From positions 124,001 through 188,000 of the forward strand of contig NZ_FOLC01000004.1 of NCBI RefSeq assembly GCF_900112135.1: DNA of 64,000 nt. The letters run 5' to 3'. The translations under genes were made by a program, and so were the position numbers. Within the stretch, counting starts at the first letter, position 1. Every line of letters starts with the position of its first letter. The notes beneath the pieces were generated by a model. The model saw only the letters and a program-made list of their open reading frames with translations. It searched no databases and was not told the DNA's origin. Source of the stretch: Collimonas sp. OK412. GTDB taxonomy: Bacteria > Pseudomonadota > Gammaproteobacteria > Burkholderiales > Burkholderiaceae_D. Of this stretch, positions 46,733 through 57,316 are shown piece after piece.

Positions 46733-47076
46733 CAAACGCCCCAGAGCACGTCGTTATTGTGCTTGTGCGCTTCGCGCAGCATTTCCAGCAAAGGATAGAT
46801 CTTGTTGGCGAAGTTGACCGTCTGCACCGGCTCATGGCCGCTGTCGTCGCCAGCCTCGTTGTGATGGGCTGCGATGTCGTGCTGCACGCTGTCCGATGCC
46901 GGATGGGCGCGGCTTTCCGATGTTTCCGCTTCCAGCTTGGCGATCGCTGCCGCGCCTTCTTCGGCGGTGATGACGCCGATCTTCACATCTTTATTCAGCA
47001 GGTCGAGGATGCGCTTGGCATCGTAGTCGAACATGGTGACTTCGGCCGACGCCTTGGATTTGAATGTAACTAACAT
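46732..47076 (-). CDS. DUF1840 protein
   Basis: The 114-residue protein begins MLVTFKSKASAEVTMFDYDA and ends with FANKIYPLLEMLREAHKHNNDVLWGV; both ends are the conserved blocks of DUF1840. The middle is acidic and histidine-containing and probably flexible. No membrane segment. It is translationally coupled with the hydrolase downstream. Function unknown. Confidence 0.85.
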   Translation of the reverse strand: MLVTFKSKASAEVTMFDYDAKRILDLLNKDVKIGVITAEEGAAAIAKLEAETSESRAHPASDSVQHDIAAHHNEAGDDSGHEPVQTVNFANKIYPLLEMLREAHKHNNDVLWGV

Positions 47077-47202
47077 AAAACCTCAGAATATTGTTTTTGA
47101 TGAAAAAAGACATTGTACAGAATACCCCTTTGTCGGGGGGCTTGCCACTGCTGTCACCGCTGGTTACAGAGCAGGGCGGCCGGTCGCATTATTGCATCAA
47201 TG

Positions 47203-47745
47203 CTAATCATGTTTGAACGAAGAGATGAAAGTCTCTGCATTTTCCCGTGAGACGGCTTTTTCCGGCCCCATCACGATGACCTGGTAGATTTCCTTGTCCT
47301 TGCTGACAAAATGCCCGTACAGGATTTCCGGCTTGCCGCCCGGGGTGGTGCCGACCGCTTCGACCTCGATGCTGGCCGAGAGTCCCTGCGTACCGCTGGC
47401 AGCCGCGGTTGCTTTTTCCGCCCTGACGGTGCCGTTGATGTTCTTCACCAATGCGGTTTTCATCGCGTTCAATGCCGCTTGCGCCTTGGCGGCGTCGGGC
47501 ACGGTGGCGCTGCCGACCGCGAACACCGTGTCATCCACCTTGGCGGCGGTCATGGTCATGGTGACCGGCGTGCCGTCGAGATCGATGGGGCGCGCGAAGG
47601 TCGACGGCTTGGCCGGCAGCAGCACGCTGTAAGGCGCGTCCTTGCTGCGCACTTCGCGCCAGTTGAACTTGGGGGAACAGGCCAGCAATGCCAGTACGGA
47701 ACAGGCAAGCAACAGGCGGGAAGGCAAGGTAAGCACAGGTTTCAC
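47203..47745 (-). CDS. Predicted lipoprotein of unknown function
   Basis: The 180-residue protein has a signal sequence ending in the lipobox LLAC (cysteine at about residue 22). The mature domain, WREVRSKDAPYSVLLPAKP followed by GTPVTMTMTAAKVDDTVFAVG and YGHFVSKDKEIYQVIVMGP, looks like the small beta-sandwich or PsbP-like domains found in bacterial lipoproteins, without clear homology I can name. It follows the DMT transporter gene after 36 bases. Confidence 0.75.
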   Translation of the reverse strand: MKPVLTLPSRLLLACSVLALLACSPKFNWREVRSKDAPYSVLLPAKPSTFARPIDLDGTPVTMTMTAAKVDDTVFAVGSATVPDAAKAQAALNAMKTALVKNINGTVRAEKATAAASGTQGLSASIEVEAVGTTPGGKPEILYGHFVSKDKEIYQVIVMGPEKAVSRENAETFISSFKHD

Positions 47746-47781
47746 GAAATGGCGCAGCGGCTGCGGAAATGGAAGCAGCCC

Positions 47782-48741
47782 CTATGGTATCTGATGCTGG
47801 AAGGTGCGCACACCGAAAACTATGCCTATGCATAACAGCGCCACGCCCGCCATGACCTGCAAGCCTGGCACCGCGTCGCGGAAAATGAAGGCATACAGCA
47901 GCGCCGCCAGGGTTTCGAACACGATCAGCTGCGCCAGCAGCGCGGTCGGCAGATGCTGGCTGGCCTTGTTCCAGAGCAGGGTGCCGATCCAGGAGGCGCT
48001 CAGGCCGATCACCAGCATCAGGCCGACAAACTGCAGCGGCCGCGGTCCGAACGGAAAGGCGTAGCTGCCGCCCGTCAGTTTCTGGTAGGCGCCATAGCCG
48101 AACAGCCCGGCCAGCGCCAGCGGCAAGACCGCCAGGCCCTGCGCGGTAGCCCAGGTGGAAGGGCTGATATGCGGATGGGCGCGCAGGTAGCGGGCATTGA
48201 CGATCGGATACCAGGTCCAGGCCGCGACCGCGCCCAGCGCGATCAGGCAGCCCAGCACGTAGTCGCCGGTCGAGCGTGTATTGCCGGCGCCCGCCAGCCG
48301 CATATGCGCCAGCTCGGCGGCGTTGACGCACAGGATGCCGACCAGGATGATCAGCAGCGACGGCGCCAGCCGCCGCCAGGCGACGCTTTCCGCCGCATGT
48401 CCCGGCGACCAGTTGGAAAAGACGGAAATCACCACCGGCAGGGTGCCGATCAGCATGGTCGGCAGCGGCGCATCCGCCAGCTGGATCGCAGTCGCCAGCG
48501 CTGCGTAATACAGCAGGTTGCCGACCAGCGAGAGTTTCAGCGCGGCGCGCCAGTCGGCCCGGGTCAGCGCGGCTATGCGCTTGCGGTCAAGCAGGGCGGG
48601 CGCCAGCGCGATCAGGCCGAACGCCACGTAACGGCCGAACGACAGCATCAGGCCGGGGTAGTCGGGCAGTATCAGGGGCGCGATGAACACCAGGCCCCAC
48701 ATCATTCCTGCGCCCAGGGCGCATAACAGGCCGGTCAGCAT
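47782..48741 (-). CDS. EamA/DMT-family transporter
   Basis: The 319-residue protein has about ten membrane helices in two EamA repeats. Segments such as MWGLVFIAPLIL, GRYVAFGLIALAPALLDRKR and the second-repeat QLIVFETLAALLYAFIFRDAVPG are typical of the drug/metabolite transporter superfamily, mostly exporters. It lies 90 bases downstream of an AraC regulator gene on the same strand, which may control it. Confidence 0.9.
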   Translation of the reverse strand: MLTGLLCALGAGMMWGLVFIAPLILPDYPGLMLSFGRYVAFGLIALAPALLDRKRIAALTRADWRAALKLSLVGNLLYYAALATAIQLADAPLPTMLIGTLPVVISVFSNWSPGHAAESVAWRRLAPSLLIILVGILCVNAAELAHMRLAGAGNTRSTGDYVLGCLIALGAVAAWTWYPIVNARYLRAHPHISPSTWATAQGLAVLPLALAGLFGYGAYQKLTGGSYAFPFGPRPLQFVGLMLVIGLSASWIGTLLWNKASQHLPTALLAQLIVFETLAALLYAFIFRDAVPGLQVMAGVALLCIGIVFGVRTFQHQIP

Positions 48742-48831
48742 AGGGCGGCTTCCGGCAGCGGTGCAGTTAATCGAGGCGATGCCATAAAAAGGTCGGGGAC
48801 GAGTGATGAGATTTACCCATCATGCCTATCT

Positions 48832-49668
48832 TTAGCCCAGCGGTCTTGTACCAATTTGCTGTTGATACTGGGCCGGCGTGACGCCATAGGCGCGCTTGAA
48901 CCAGCGCGTCAGGTGGCTCTGGTCGGCCAGCCCGACCGCGGCGGCGGCGTCGGTCGGGGTGCTGCGCTGGGCCAGCAAGGTCTTGGCGCGTGTGGCGCGG
49001 CGCGCTTGCAGATATTGGTGCGGGGTGGCGTGGAACGCGGCCGAGAAGGCCCGCACGAAATGAAAGACAGACATGCCGGCTTCGGTCGCCAGGGTGTCGA
49101 TATGCAGGGTCTGGTCCAGGTTGGCTTCGATGCAGTCGAGGACGCGCCGCATCGCCAGCATGCGTTGCGGCTGGCCGGGCTTCAGTATGGAAACCGGGCG
49201 CAGGTTCTTGCCGTAGCGCTGCGTGACAGCGTCTATCAACACCGTGAAATGCGATATGAACGCGAGATCGTCGGGCGCCTGCCACATGCGCTTGAACAGC
49301 AGCTGGAAACTGTCGGCCAGCTGGGGATCGTGGGCGGTGGCGGCAGCGAAATAAACTTCGCTGCCGGTCAGCTCGCGCAGCAGCAGCGGTTCGATGAACA
49401 GCATCTGGTAAGTCCAGCCGGCGGCGATCTCGGCGTGGCCGTCATGCAGTTCGTCAGGATTCAACAGCACCAGCGTGCCGGCCGGGGCCACATGCTGGGA
49501 ACCCTTGTGGCGGAAACGCTCGACGCCGGTTTCAATCGCGCCCAGCGAGTAGGCGTCGTGCACATGCGGCGCGAACTCGTGGTCGACCAGCCGCGCCGAA
49601 TACAATTCCACGCCCGGCAAATGCGGGCTGGTCTTGAAGGTGACGAATTCGGATGGATGGTGGAACAC
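48832..49668 (-). CDS. AraC-family transcriptional regulator
   Basis: The 278-residue protein has an N-terminal cupin-like ligand domain (HEFAPHVHDAYSLGAIE, LVLLNPDELHDGHAE) and a C-terminal double helix-turn-helix: DTLATEAGMSVFHFVRAFS and AAAVGLADQSHLTRWFKRAYG. This pattern is common in regulators of amino acid exporters. The GTG at 49668 is chosen because it follows GAGG and lies just after the ftsX stop; a longer reading would overlap ftsX. Confidence 0.88.
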   Translation of the reverse strand: MFHHPSEFVTFKTSPHLPGVELYSARLVDHEFAPHVHDAYSLGAIETGVERFRHKGSQHVAPAGTLVLLNPDELHDGHAEIAAGWTYQMLFIEPLLLRELTGSEVYFAAATAHDPQLADSFQLLFKRMWQAPDDLAFISHFTVLIDAVTQRYGKNLRPVSILKPGQPQRMLAMRRVLDCIEANLDQTLHIDTLATEAGMSVFHFVRAFSAAFHATPHQYLQARRATRAKTLLAQRSTPTDAAAAVGLADQSHLTRWFKRAYGVTPAQYQQQIGTRPLG

Positions 49669-49687
49669 GCTGGCCTCGGAGCCTGGT

Positions 49688-50614
49688 TCAGGCCAGGCGG
49701 GCCAGATGGCGCCGCACCGACAGCAACGCACCGGCCAGGCCGAGGCCGGCGCTGATCGCCAGCAACGCCAGGCTGGCGATCCAGTTCAGCGGCAGCAGGC
49801 GGAATTCGGATGCGTACAAGCGGGCGAACTCGGCGATCGCCTGGTTCAGCGGCTGCAGGCCCAGCGCCACCGCGCCCAGCGCCAGTCCGCCGGCGCACAG
49901 GCCGAGCAGCGCGCCGGTGTAATAAAACGGCCGGTGGATGAACGCATCGGTAGCGCCGACCAGCTTGGCGACCGCGATTTCTTCGCGCTGGGTCAGCACT
50001 TGCAGGCGCACGGTATTGAACACCACGGCCACCACCACCACCGCCAGCGTGGCCGCCAGGAACATCAGCACCAGGCGCAATATTCCCAGCAGCGCCGCCA
50101 GCCGCTTGACCCATTCGGAATCGACCTGCACCGTGTCGACCCCGGGCAAGGCCTTGAGGTCAGCCGCAATGGTGTCGATGCGGGCAGCATCGGGCGCATC
50201 GTGGAAGCCGGCCAGTTTCAGCACATACGCGTCCGGCAAAGGATTCTGGCCCAGGGTGGTCAGCGCGTCGTCCATGCCGGTCTTGTTTTTCAGGCTGATC
50301 AAGGCGTCTTCGCGCGGAATGAACACGACTTTGGCCGAGCTGTGGTGCTGCTGCAGGACGGCGTCGATCGGCTTGGCCAGTGCGGCGGTCTTGTCGCGCG
50401 CGGCATCCAGCGCCATGAAGATGCTGATCTCGGGCTCTACCGCCAGCTGCTCGGAGACCGGGCGCACGTTCTCGATCAGGGTCAGGCCGCCGAACGGCAG
50501 CGCCAGCGCAATCGCCACCACCAGCACATTCAGCGCAAAGCCGCCGGGCGCCTTGAACAGGTGGGTGAAGGCGTCGCTGATGGCGAACAGGTGTTGTCGC
50601 AGCCAGCTCTTCAT
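49688..50614 (-). CDS. ftsX: Cell division protein FtsX
   Basis: FtsX is the membrane partner of FtsE; the complex activates peptidoglycan hydrolases at the septum. The 308-residue protein has four membrane helices, with an extracytoplasmic loop (about residues 55-175) after the first and MFLAATLAVVVVAVVFNTVRLQVLTQREEIAV as the conserved permease region split around residue 200. It overlaps ftsE by four bases. Confidence 0.94.
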   Translation of the reverse strand: MKSWLRQHLFAISDAFTHLFKAPGGFALNVLVVAIALALPFGGLTLIENVRPVSEQLAVEPEISIFMALDAARDKTAALAKPIDAVLQQHHSSAKVVFIPREDALISLKNKTGMDDALTTLGQNPLPDAYVLKLAGFHDAPDAARIDTIAADLKALPGVDTVQVDSEWVKRLAALLGILRLVLMFLAATLAVVVVAVVFNTVRLQVLTQREEIAVAKLVGATDAFIHRPFYYTGALLGLCAGGLALGAVALGLQPLNQAIAEFARLYASEFRLLPLNWIASLALLAISAGLGLAGALLSVRRHLARLA

Positions 50615-51294
50615 GCTGCACCTCCGACTGCGGAATTCTGCCAGTGGTCGACGATCTGGCCCTGGTCCAGGAACACCACGCGGTTGGCGCTGTTGAGGAA
50701 TTGTTCGTCATGGGTGGAAATCAGGCAGGTCACGCCGGCCGCGTGGAACGACCTGAGCGCATCCAGCACCTTGTTGGCGTTGTCGCGGTCAAGGTTGGCG
50801 GTCGGTTCGTCGGCCAGGATGATTTGCGGCCGGTTGACGATGGCGCGGGCGATCGACACGCGCTGCTGTTCGCCGCCGGACAGGGCTTGCGGATCGGTGG
50901 CCGCCTTGTCCAGCAGGCCGACCTTGTCGAGCGCGGCCTGGGCCCGCTTCTCGGCTTCGGCGCGGGTGGCGCCGGTGACCAGCAACGGCAGCATGACATT
51001 GGCCAGCACGCTGCGGTCCTGCAGCAGCTTCTGCTGTTGCAGGATCAGGCCGAGGTTGCGCCGCAGGTAAGGCAGGCCGGAAGATTTCAGTTTGCCGACG
51101 TTGGCGCCGCTGACAGTCAGCGTGCCGCTGCTGGGACGTTCGATTGCAGCGATCAGGTTGAGCAGCGTGGTCTTGCCGGCGCCGGACGGGCCGGCCAGGA
51201 AAATCAGGTCGCCCTTGTTAACCGTCAATGTGATATCGCGCAGTGCGACCACGTCGCGCGTATATTTCTTGGAGACCTGGTTGAATTCAATCAT
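50611..51294 (-). CDS. ftsE: Cell division ATP-binding protein FtsE
   Basis: The 227-residue ABC ATPase has Walker A GPSGAGKTTLLNLI, the signature LSGGEQQRVSIA, Walker B IILADEPTANLD and the H-loop ISTHDEQFL. MIEFNQVSKKY is the usual FtsE opening. It pairs with ftsX, and ftsY lies just upstream, matching the ftsYEX order of many proteobacteria. Confidence 0.95.
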   Translation of the reverse strand: MIEFNQVSKKYTRDVVALRDITLTVNKGDLIFLAGPSGAGKTTLLNLIAAIERPSSGTLTVSGANVGKLKSSGLPYLRRNLGLILQQQKLLQDRSVLANVMLPLLVTGATRAEAEKRAQAALDKVGLLDKAATDPQALSGGEQQRVSIARAIVNRPQIILADEPTANLDRDNANKVLDALRSFHAAGVTCLISTHDEQFLNSANRVVFLDQGQIVDHWQNSAVGGAA

Positions 51295-51331
51295 GGAATG
51301 TTAGGGCCTGTCATCAATAATTGGCTTGAAG

Positions 51332-52426
51332 TTAACTCAGCAGTGCATCCACAAATTCAGCCGCGTCAAACGGCTGCAAATCTTCGATCTGTTCGCCGAC
51401 ACCGATGAAGTACACCGGGATCGCGCGGGTGGTGGCGATGGCCGCCAGCACGCCGCCCTTGGCGGTGCCGTCCAGCTTGGTGATCACCAGGCCGGTCAGC
51501 CCCAGCGCATCGTCGAACGCCTTGACCTGCGCCAGCGCGTTCTGGCCGGTGTTGCCGTCGATGACCAGCAATATCTCATGCGGCGCGGTGGCCATGCCCT
51601 TGCCGATGACGCGCTTGATTTTCTTCAGCTCGTCCATCAGGTGCAGCTGGGTCGGCAGGCGGCCGGCGGTATCGACCATCACTACGTTGGTGCCGCGCGC
51701 CTGGGCCGAATGCACGGCGTCGAACGCCACCGCGGCCGGATCGCCGGATTCCTGCGCGATCACGGTGACGTTGTTGCGTTCGCCCCAGATCGTCAGCTGC
51801 TCGCGCGCCGCGGCGCGGAACGTATCGCCGGCGGCCAGCAGCACCGACTGCTTGTGCGCTTGCAGATGCTTGGCCAGCTTGCCGATGGTGGTGGTCTTGC
51901 CGGCGCCGTTGACGCCGGCGATCATCATCACCAGCGGCTGGTGCTGGTCCAGCACCAGCGGTTTTTGCAGGGGGGAAAGCAAATCGATCAGCAAGGTGCG
52001 CAGCGCCGCCTTGACCTGGGCCGCCTCGGTCAGCTTGTCTTCCTTGACCTTCTTTTTCAGGGCGTTGAGCAGGAAATGGGTAGCGTCGACACCGGCGTCG
52101 GACACCAGCAGCGCCGATTCCAGCTCCTCGTACAGGTCGTCGTCGATCTTGGCGCCGACGAACAGGATGCTCAGGTTGGACGAGGTTTTCGACAGCCCCG
52201 TTTTCAGGCGCGACAGCCAGGAGCGTTTTTGTTCCGCCGCCACCGGCGCGGAAACGATCTCGATTTCTTCCGCCGGCACGGCGTTCACGGCAGCCGGAGG
52301 CGGCGCGTCAGGGACAGCAACCGCCGCAGCCTCCGCGGCATCGGCCTGTGGCAGCGCCTCTGGCGCGGAAGATTCCGGCAAGGGCGTGACTTCGGGTTTT
52401 GGTTTTTTCTTGAAGAAGCTAAACAT
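51332..52426 (-). CDS. ftsY: Signal recognition particle receptor FtsY
   Basis: FtsY is the SRP receptor GTPase that docks ribosomes making membrane proteins. The 364-residue protein has a short acidic alanine- and proline-rich A domain (to about residue 75) and the NG domain with G1 GVNGAGKTTTIGKLA, DTFRAAAREQL, G3 DTAGRLPTQ, G4 TKLDGTAKGG and GVGEQIEDLQPFD. The start MFSFFKKKPKPE at 52426 is the usual one; longer upstream reading is not supported. Confidence 0.95.
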   Translation of the reverse strand: MFSFFKKKPKPEVTPLPESSAPEALPQADAAEAAAVAVPDAPPPAAVNAVPAEEIEIVSAPVAAEQKRSWLSRLKTGLSKTSSNLSILFVGAKIDDDLYEELESALLVSDAGVDATHFLLNALKKKVKEDKLTEAAQVKAALRTLLIDLLSPLQKPLVLDQHQPLVMMIAGVNGAGKTTTIGKLAKHLQAHKQSVLLAAGDTFRAAAREQLTIWGERNNVTVIAQESGDPAAVAFDAVHSAQARGTNVVMVDTAGRLPTQLHLMDELKKIKRVIGKGMATAPHEILLVIDGNTGQNALAQVKAFDDALGLTGLVITKLDGTAKGGVLAAIATTRAIPVYFIGVGEQIEDLQPFDAAEFVDALLS

Positions 52427-52605
52427 CTGAGGCCTGATCTGTAAGGCGGTGAAATAGGGCGCTGCAGCAGCCTTTCGGAGGCGGCTGCACAAGAGGTACA
52501 ATCCCCGGCATTCTATCAGAGCGCAGGCCATCAAATCAGGGATAGCCCGGTGCGTAGAAGCTATTGACGGATTTCCGGCAAATTTTCCCATCTTTATTAA
52601 ACTTA

Positions 52606-53809
<1,204 letters not shown>

Positions 53810-53898
53810 GCAGCTCGGCAGCGGCGGATCCCCAACGGGATTAAAATGGCGGCAAGGCAGTAAGGCGGGATCACCTGGTCCCGCGGCAACTTGAGTAG

Positions 53899-54183
<285 letters not shown>

Positions 54184-54188
54184 CCTCT

Positions 54189-55040
54189 CTAGAACGCCAG
54201 TTCACCCTCGATGTCCTGCCCGATGCGCAGGATCGCGCCATTCCCCTCTCGCACTATCATGTTGACGCCGAAAGTGACGGCGCCGTCGACACGCGGGTTG
54301 GCGCGGTAGGTCAGCAGGATATCCATCGGATCGGGGCCGATTTCTCCGCTGGCCTGGTCGATGGCCGGCATCGGGCAGCGCGTGCAGGGTTTTACCGGCT
54401 GCAGGCAGACTGGCCCGGCCTGCAGCGTTTCCAGGAAATCCTCTTCAAAAGCGTCCACGCCATCGATCACGATGTTTGGCCGGAAACGGTTCATCGGCAA
54501 TGGCGTCCGGCCCTGCGCCTGCAGTTTCCGGTTCAGGTCGTCCAGCGACCCCTGCGATATCAGCAGCATCGGATAGCCGTCGGCAAAGCGGGTCGGCGCA
54601 TCCGCATCGAGCGTCCACTTTTTGCTGACCAGGCGCCTGGCCGCAGGGTCGAAGCGCACCAGCCTGCAGGGCTGGCCCAAGACGCGCGAGAACCAGCCGG
54701 CAGCGTCGTCGCCGCAGTCGTGGGCGCTCAGGTTGTCGTCCCAGACGGTCACCGCCAGCGATGCCGCCTGCGCGCGATCGAGCGGCGCGGTCGGGACCGG
54801 CAGCGGCGGCATGCCGGGTGCTTGCACGGTCATGGCGCAGGCTTGCAAGGCCGGCACGATCAGGGCCATGGCAGGATGGCTGCGCTGCGACAGGAACTGT
54901 CCGCCGCTGTCGACCACCATCCATTCACGGTCGTGCGCATGTTGATGGCTGAGGCCGGCGGCGGTGACGGTGGCGGCCTGCAAGGCAATGCCGGCGCAGG
55001 ATTTGATCGGGTACAGCGTGAGCGAAGTAATGGTAGGCAT
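54189..55040 (-). CDS. MOSC-domain protein, YcbX-like
   Basis: The 283-residue protein has an N-terminal MOSC beta-barrel (ITSLTLYPIKSCAGIALQAA, DREWMVVDSGGQFLSQR) and a C-terminal MOSC domain with the probable molybdenum-cofactor cysteine in PCTRCPMPAIDQASG. The related YcbX reduces N-hydroxylated base analogues; here there is no C-terminal ferredoxin domain, so an external donor is needed. A ferredoxin gene is adjacent but convergent. It starts six bases after the LysR gene. Confidence 0.9.
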   Translation of the reverse strand: MPTITSLTLYPIKSCAGIALQAATVTAAGLSHQHAHDREWMVVDSGGQFLSQRSHPAMALIVPALQACAMTVQAPGMPPLPVPTAPLDRAQAASLAVTVWDDNLSAHDCGDDAAGWFSRVLGQPCRLVRFDPAARRLVSKKWTLDADAPTRFADGYPMLLISQGSLDDLNRKLQAQGRTPLPMNRFRPNIVIDGVDAFEEDFLETLQAGPVCLQPVKPCTRCPMPAIDQASGEIGPDPMDILLTYRANPRVDGAVTFGVNMIVREGNGAILRIGQDIEGELAF

Positions 55041-55046
55041 GGATTT

Positions 55047-55943
55047 TTATTCTGTTGAGTCTGACAAGATTGCGCCCAGCCATTCCTGGAACTCGGCGAT
55101 GGTGGCTGTCTTTTCTGTATCGAAGGGCGAAACCGAGAAGTAGTTGCCGCGGGCCGGGGCGGTGATGTCGAACAGCCGCACCAGGCGGCCATCGGCCAGA
55201 TGGTTGCGCACCAGGCAGCTGCGCGCCAGCGCGATGCCCTGGTCGGCAGCGGCGGCGTCCAGCAGGTGCATGGGGTCGTCGTACACCGGACCGGTCCGCG
55301 GTTCGCCTTGCCTGATGCCGGCGGCGGCAAACCACGGCTCCCAGCCGCCATGGTGGGCAAAGCGCAGCAAGGAGTGGTGCGCCAGGTCGTGCGGCGTGAT
55401 GGCGGGATGGCTGGCGGCGAAGCGCGGGCTGCATACCGGGAAAATCACTTCCTTCAGCAAGCGTTGGCAGCGGAAATTCTTGTGTCCGGCGCGGCCGTAC
55501 CAGATGGCGACGTCGGCGTCGCTGAAATCCAGTTCGCTGAGTTCGTGGCTGGTGCGCAAGCTGATGTCGATATGCGGATGCTGCCGGTGGAACGCGGCCA
55601 GCCGCGGCACCAGCCAGGCGCTGGCAAACGATGGCGGCACGCTGACGCGCAATGCCTGTCCCGCGCGCCGGCGCTCGGCCTGGCCGATGTGCAGGGCGCG
55701 GTCCAGCGCCAGCAGCGCCTGCCGCACTTCTCCTGCCAGCAGGCGGCCGCCGTCGGTCAGCACCATCTGCCGGCCTTCGCGCTGGAACAGCTTGCGTCCG
55801 GTGCGTTGCTCGAGCGCGCGGATCTGGTGGCTGATGGCGCTGTGCGTCAGGTGCAGTTCTTCCCCGGCCCGAGTATAGTTGCCGAGCCGCGCGGCAGCTT
55901 CAAACGCACGCAAGGTCTGGGTCGGCGGCAGTCGTTCAAACAT
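55047..55943 (-). CDS. LysR-family regulator, GcvA-like
   Basis: The 298-residue protein begins MFERLPPTQTLRAFEAAARL and has the winged helix-turn-helix YTRAGEELHLTHSAISHQIRA, then a periplasmic-binding-like effector domain. This N-terminal form is typical of the GcvA subgroup. The start at 55943 is chosen over upstream in-frame codons because it is the family N terminus. It is divergent from an MFS transporter gene across 137 bases and may control it. Confidence 0.92.
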   Translation of the reverse strand: MFERLPPTQTLRAFEAAARLGNYTRAGEELHLTHSAISHQIRALEQRTGRKLFQREGRQMVLTDGGRLLAGEVRQALLALDRALHIGQAERRRAGQALRVSVPPSFASAWLVPRLAAFHRQHPHIDISLRTSHELSELDFSDADVAIWYGRAGHKNFRCQRLLKEVIFPVCSPRFAASHPAITPHDLAHHSLLRFAHHGGWEPWFAAAGIRQGEPRTGPVYDDPMHLLDAAAADQGIALARSCLVRNHLADGRLVRLFDITAPARGNYFSVSPFDTEKTATIAEFQEWLGAILSDSTE

Positions 55944-56080
55944 GATGGCGAGGAAGGTGTTTGCGCATTTTTCGGTCAATCGGTTAATTCCATTCACATA
56001 TAAGGATAAAACACTTCGTTGGCCTTGGGGCAGTTTGCTCTTTACCATCGTCATATCCTGTTCTTGATGAGTGACCGGCC

Positions 56081-57316
56081 ATGAAGCTCGCTACCCGTGT
56101 TTTCCTGATATTTTCCTCGGGCTATTTCATTTCCTACCTGGCGCGCGGCATCAACCTGCCGCTGGCGCCTTTGCTCAGCAGCGAGCTGGGTTTGTCGCCG
56201 GCCCAGCTGGGGCTGCTGACCAGCCTGTATTTTTTCGCATTCGCCGCCTGCCAGCTGCCGCTCGGCATCTTGCTGGACCGCTTCGGTCCGCGCCGGGTGC
56301 TGGCCTGTTTGCTGCTGCTGGCCGCGGCCGGCGCCGTGGTGTCGGCCAATGCCCATGGCTTCAGCAGCCTGCTGGTCGGCCGCCTGCTGCTGGGGATCGG
56401 CACCTCAGCTTGCCTGATGGCCGGCCTGAAGGCGATTGTCGCCTGGTTCCCGCACGACCACTTGCCGCTGATGAACGGCGCCATCTATGCCATCGGCGGC
56501 CTGGGCGCGGTTGCCACCGGAACGCCGATTACCTGGGCCCTGAGCCTGACCACCTGGCGCGTGCTGTTCGTGGCGGTTGCGGGATTGATCCTGATGATCG
56601 TGCTGGCCCTGTTTACGCTGGTGCCGGAAAAGGATGAGCAGCATCCGAAAAGCAGCCTGGCGGCGCAGCTGCGCGACATCGGCGGCATTTTCCGCAGCGC
56701 GGTGTTCTGGCGCACTGCGCCTTTTGTGATGGCGAGCCAGGGCGTGTTTCTCGGCGTGCAGGGTTTGTGGGCTGGGCCATATCTGCGCGATGTCAGCCAG
56801 CTGCCGGCTGCCGCCGCAGCCAATATCGTGGCGCTGGCCGGCCTGGCGATGGTGCTGGGCGCGGTCGGTTCCGGCTGGCTGGCGCGCCGTTTGCAGCGGC
56901 GCGGGATTTCCTTGCACATGACCGCCGGCGCAGGGATGTTCCTGTTCATGCTGGCGCAGCTGCTGATCGTGCTCGGCGCGCCGTTGCCGGGCTGGCTGCT
57001 GTGGGGTTTATATGGCTTGCTGGGCACTTCGGGCGTGCTGTCGTATGCGGCGCTGGTGCGCGAGTTTCCGCTCCACCTGGCCGGCCGCGTCAGCACCGGG
57101 CTGACCCTGGCGATTTTCGCCGGCGCGTTCGTGGTGCAGTATGGCTTCGGTTTGCTGCTCAATGCCTGGCCGCACGATACCGGCAGTTATGCGGCGGTGG
57201 CACACCGGGCCTCGTGGGCGCTTGCGTTGCTGGTGCAGCTGGCGGCCGGCGCCTGGTTTTGCCGGCCCTTGAAGAAACCGGCTGCGCAAACGGATCCAGC
57301 TGCTAACGCAGCATGA
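56081..57316 (+). CDS. Major facilitator superfamily transporter
   Basis: The 411-residue protein has about twelve membrane helices. The motif-A-like loop GILLDRFGPRRVLA follows helix 2, and VGRLLLGIGTSACLMAGLKAIV is helix 4. MFS transporters of this form exchange small solutes; the substrate is unknown. Its stop overlaps the end of the convergent DppA-like gene by 14 bases. Confidence 0.9.
   Translation: MKLATRVFLIFSSGYFISYLARGINLPLAPLLSSELGLSPAQLGLLTSLYFFAFAACQLPLGILLDRFGPRRVLACLLLLAAAGAVVSANAHGFSSLLVGRLLLGIGTSACLMAGLKAIVAWFPHDHLPLMNGAIYAIGGLGAVATGTPITWALSLTTWRVLFVAVAGLILMIVLALFTLVPEKDEQHPKSSLAAQLRDIGGIFRSAVFWRTAPFVMASQGVFLGVQGLWAGPYLRDVSQLPAAAAANIVALAGLAMVLGAVGSGWLARRLQRRGISLHMTAGAGMFLFMLAQLLIVLGAPLPGWLLWGLYGLLGTSGVLSYAALVREFPLHLAGRVSTGLTLAIFAGAFVVQYGFGLLLNAWPHDTGSYAAVAHRASWALALLVQLAAGAWFCRPLKKPAAQTDPAANAA

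Noticed and set aside
47110-47160. G/C-tract hairpin (CCCC...GGGG) below the lipoprotein gene as terminator
   Set aside because: The stem is four bases and the following sequence on the minus strand is not T-rich.
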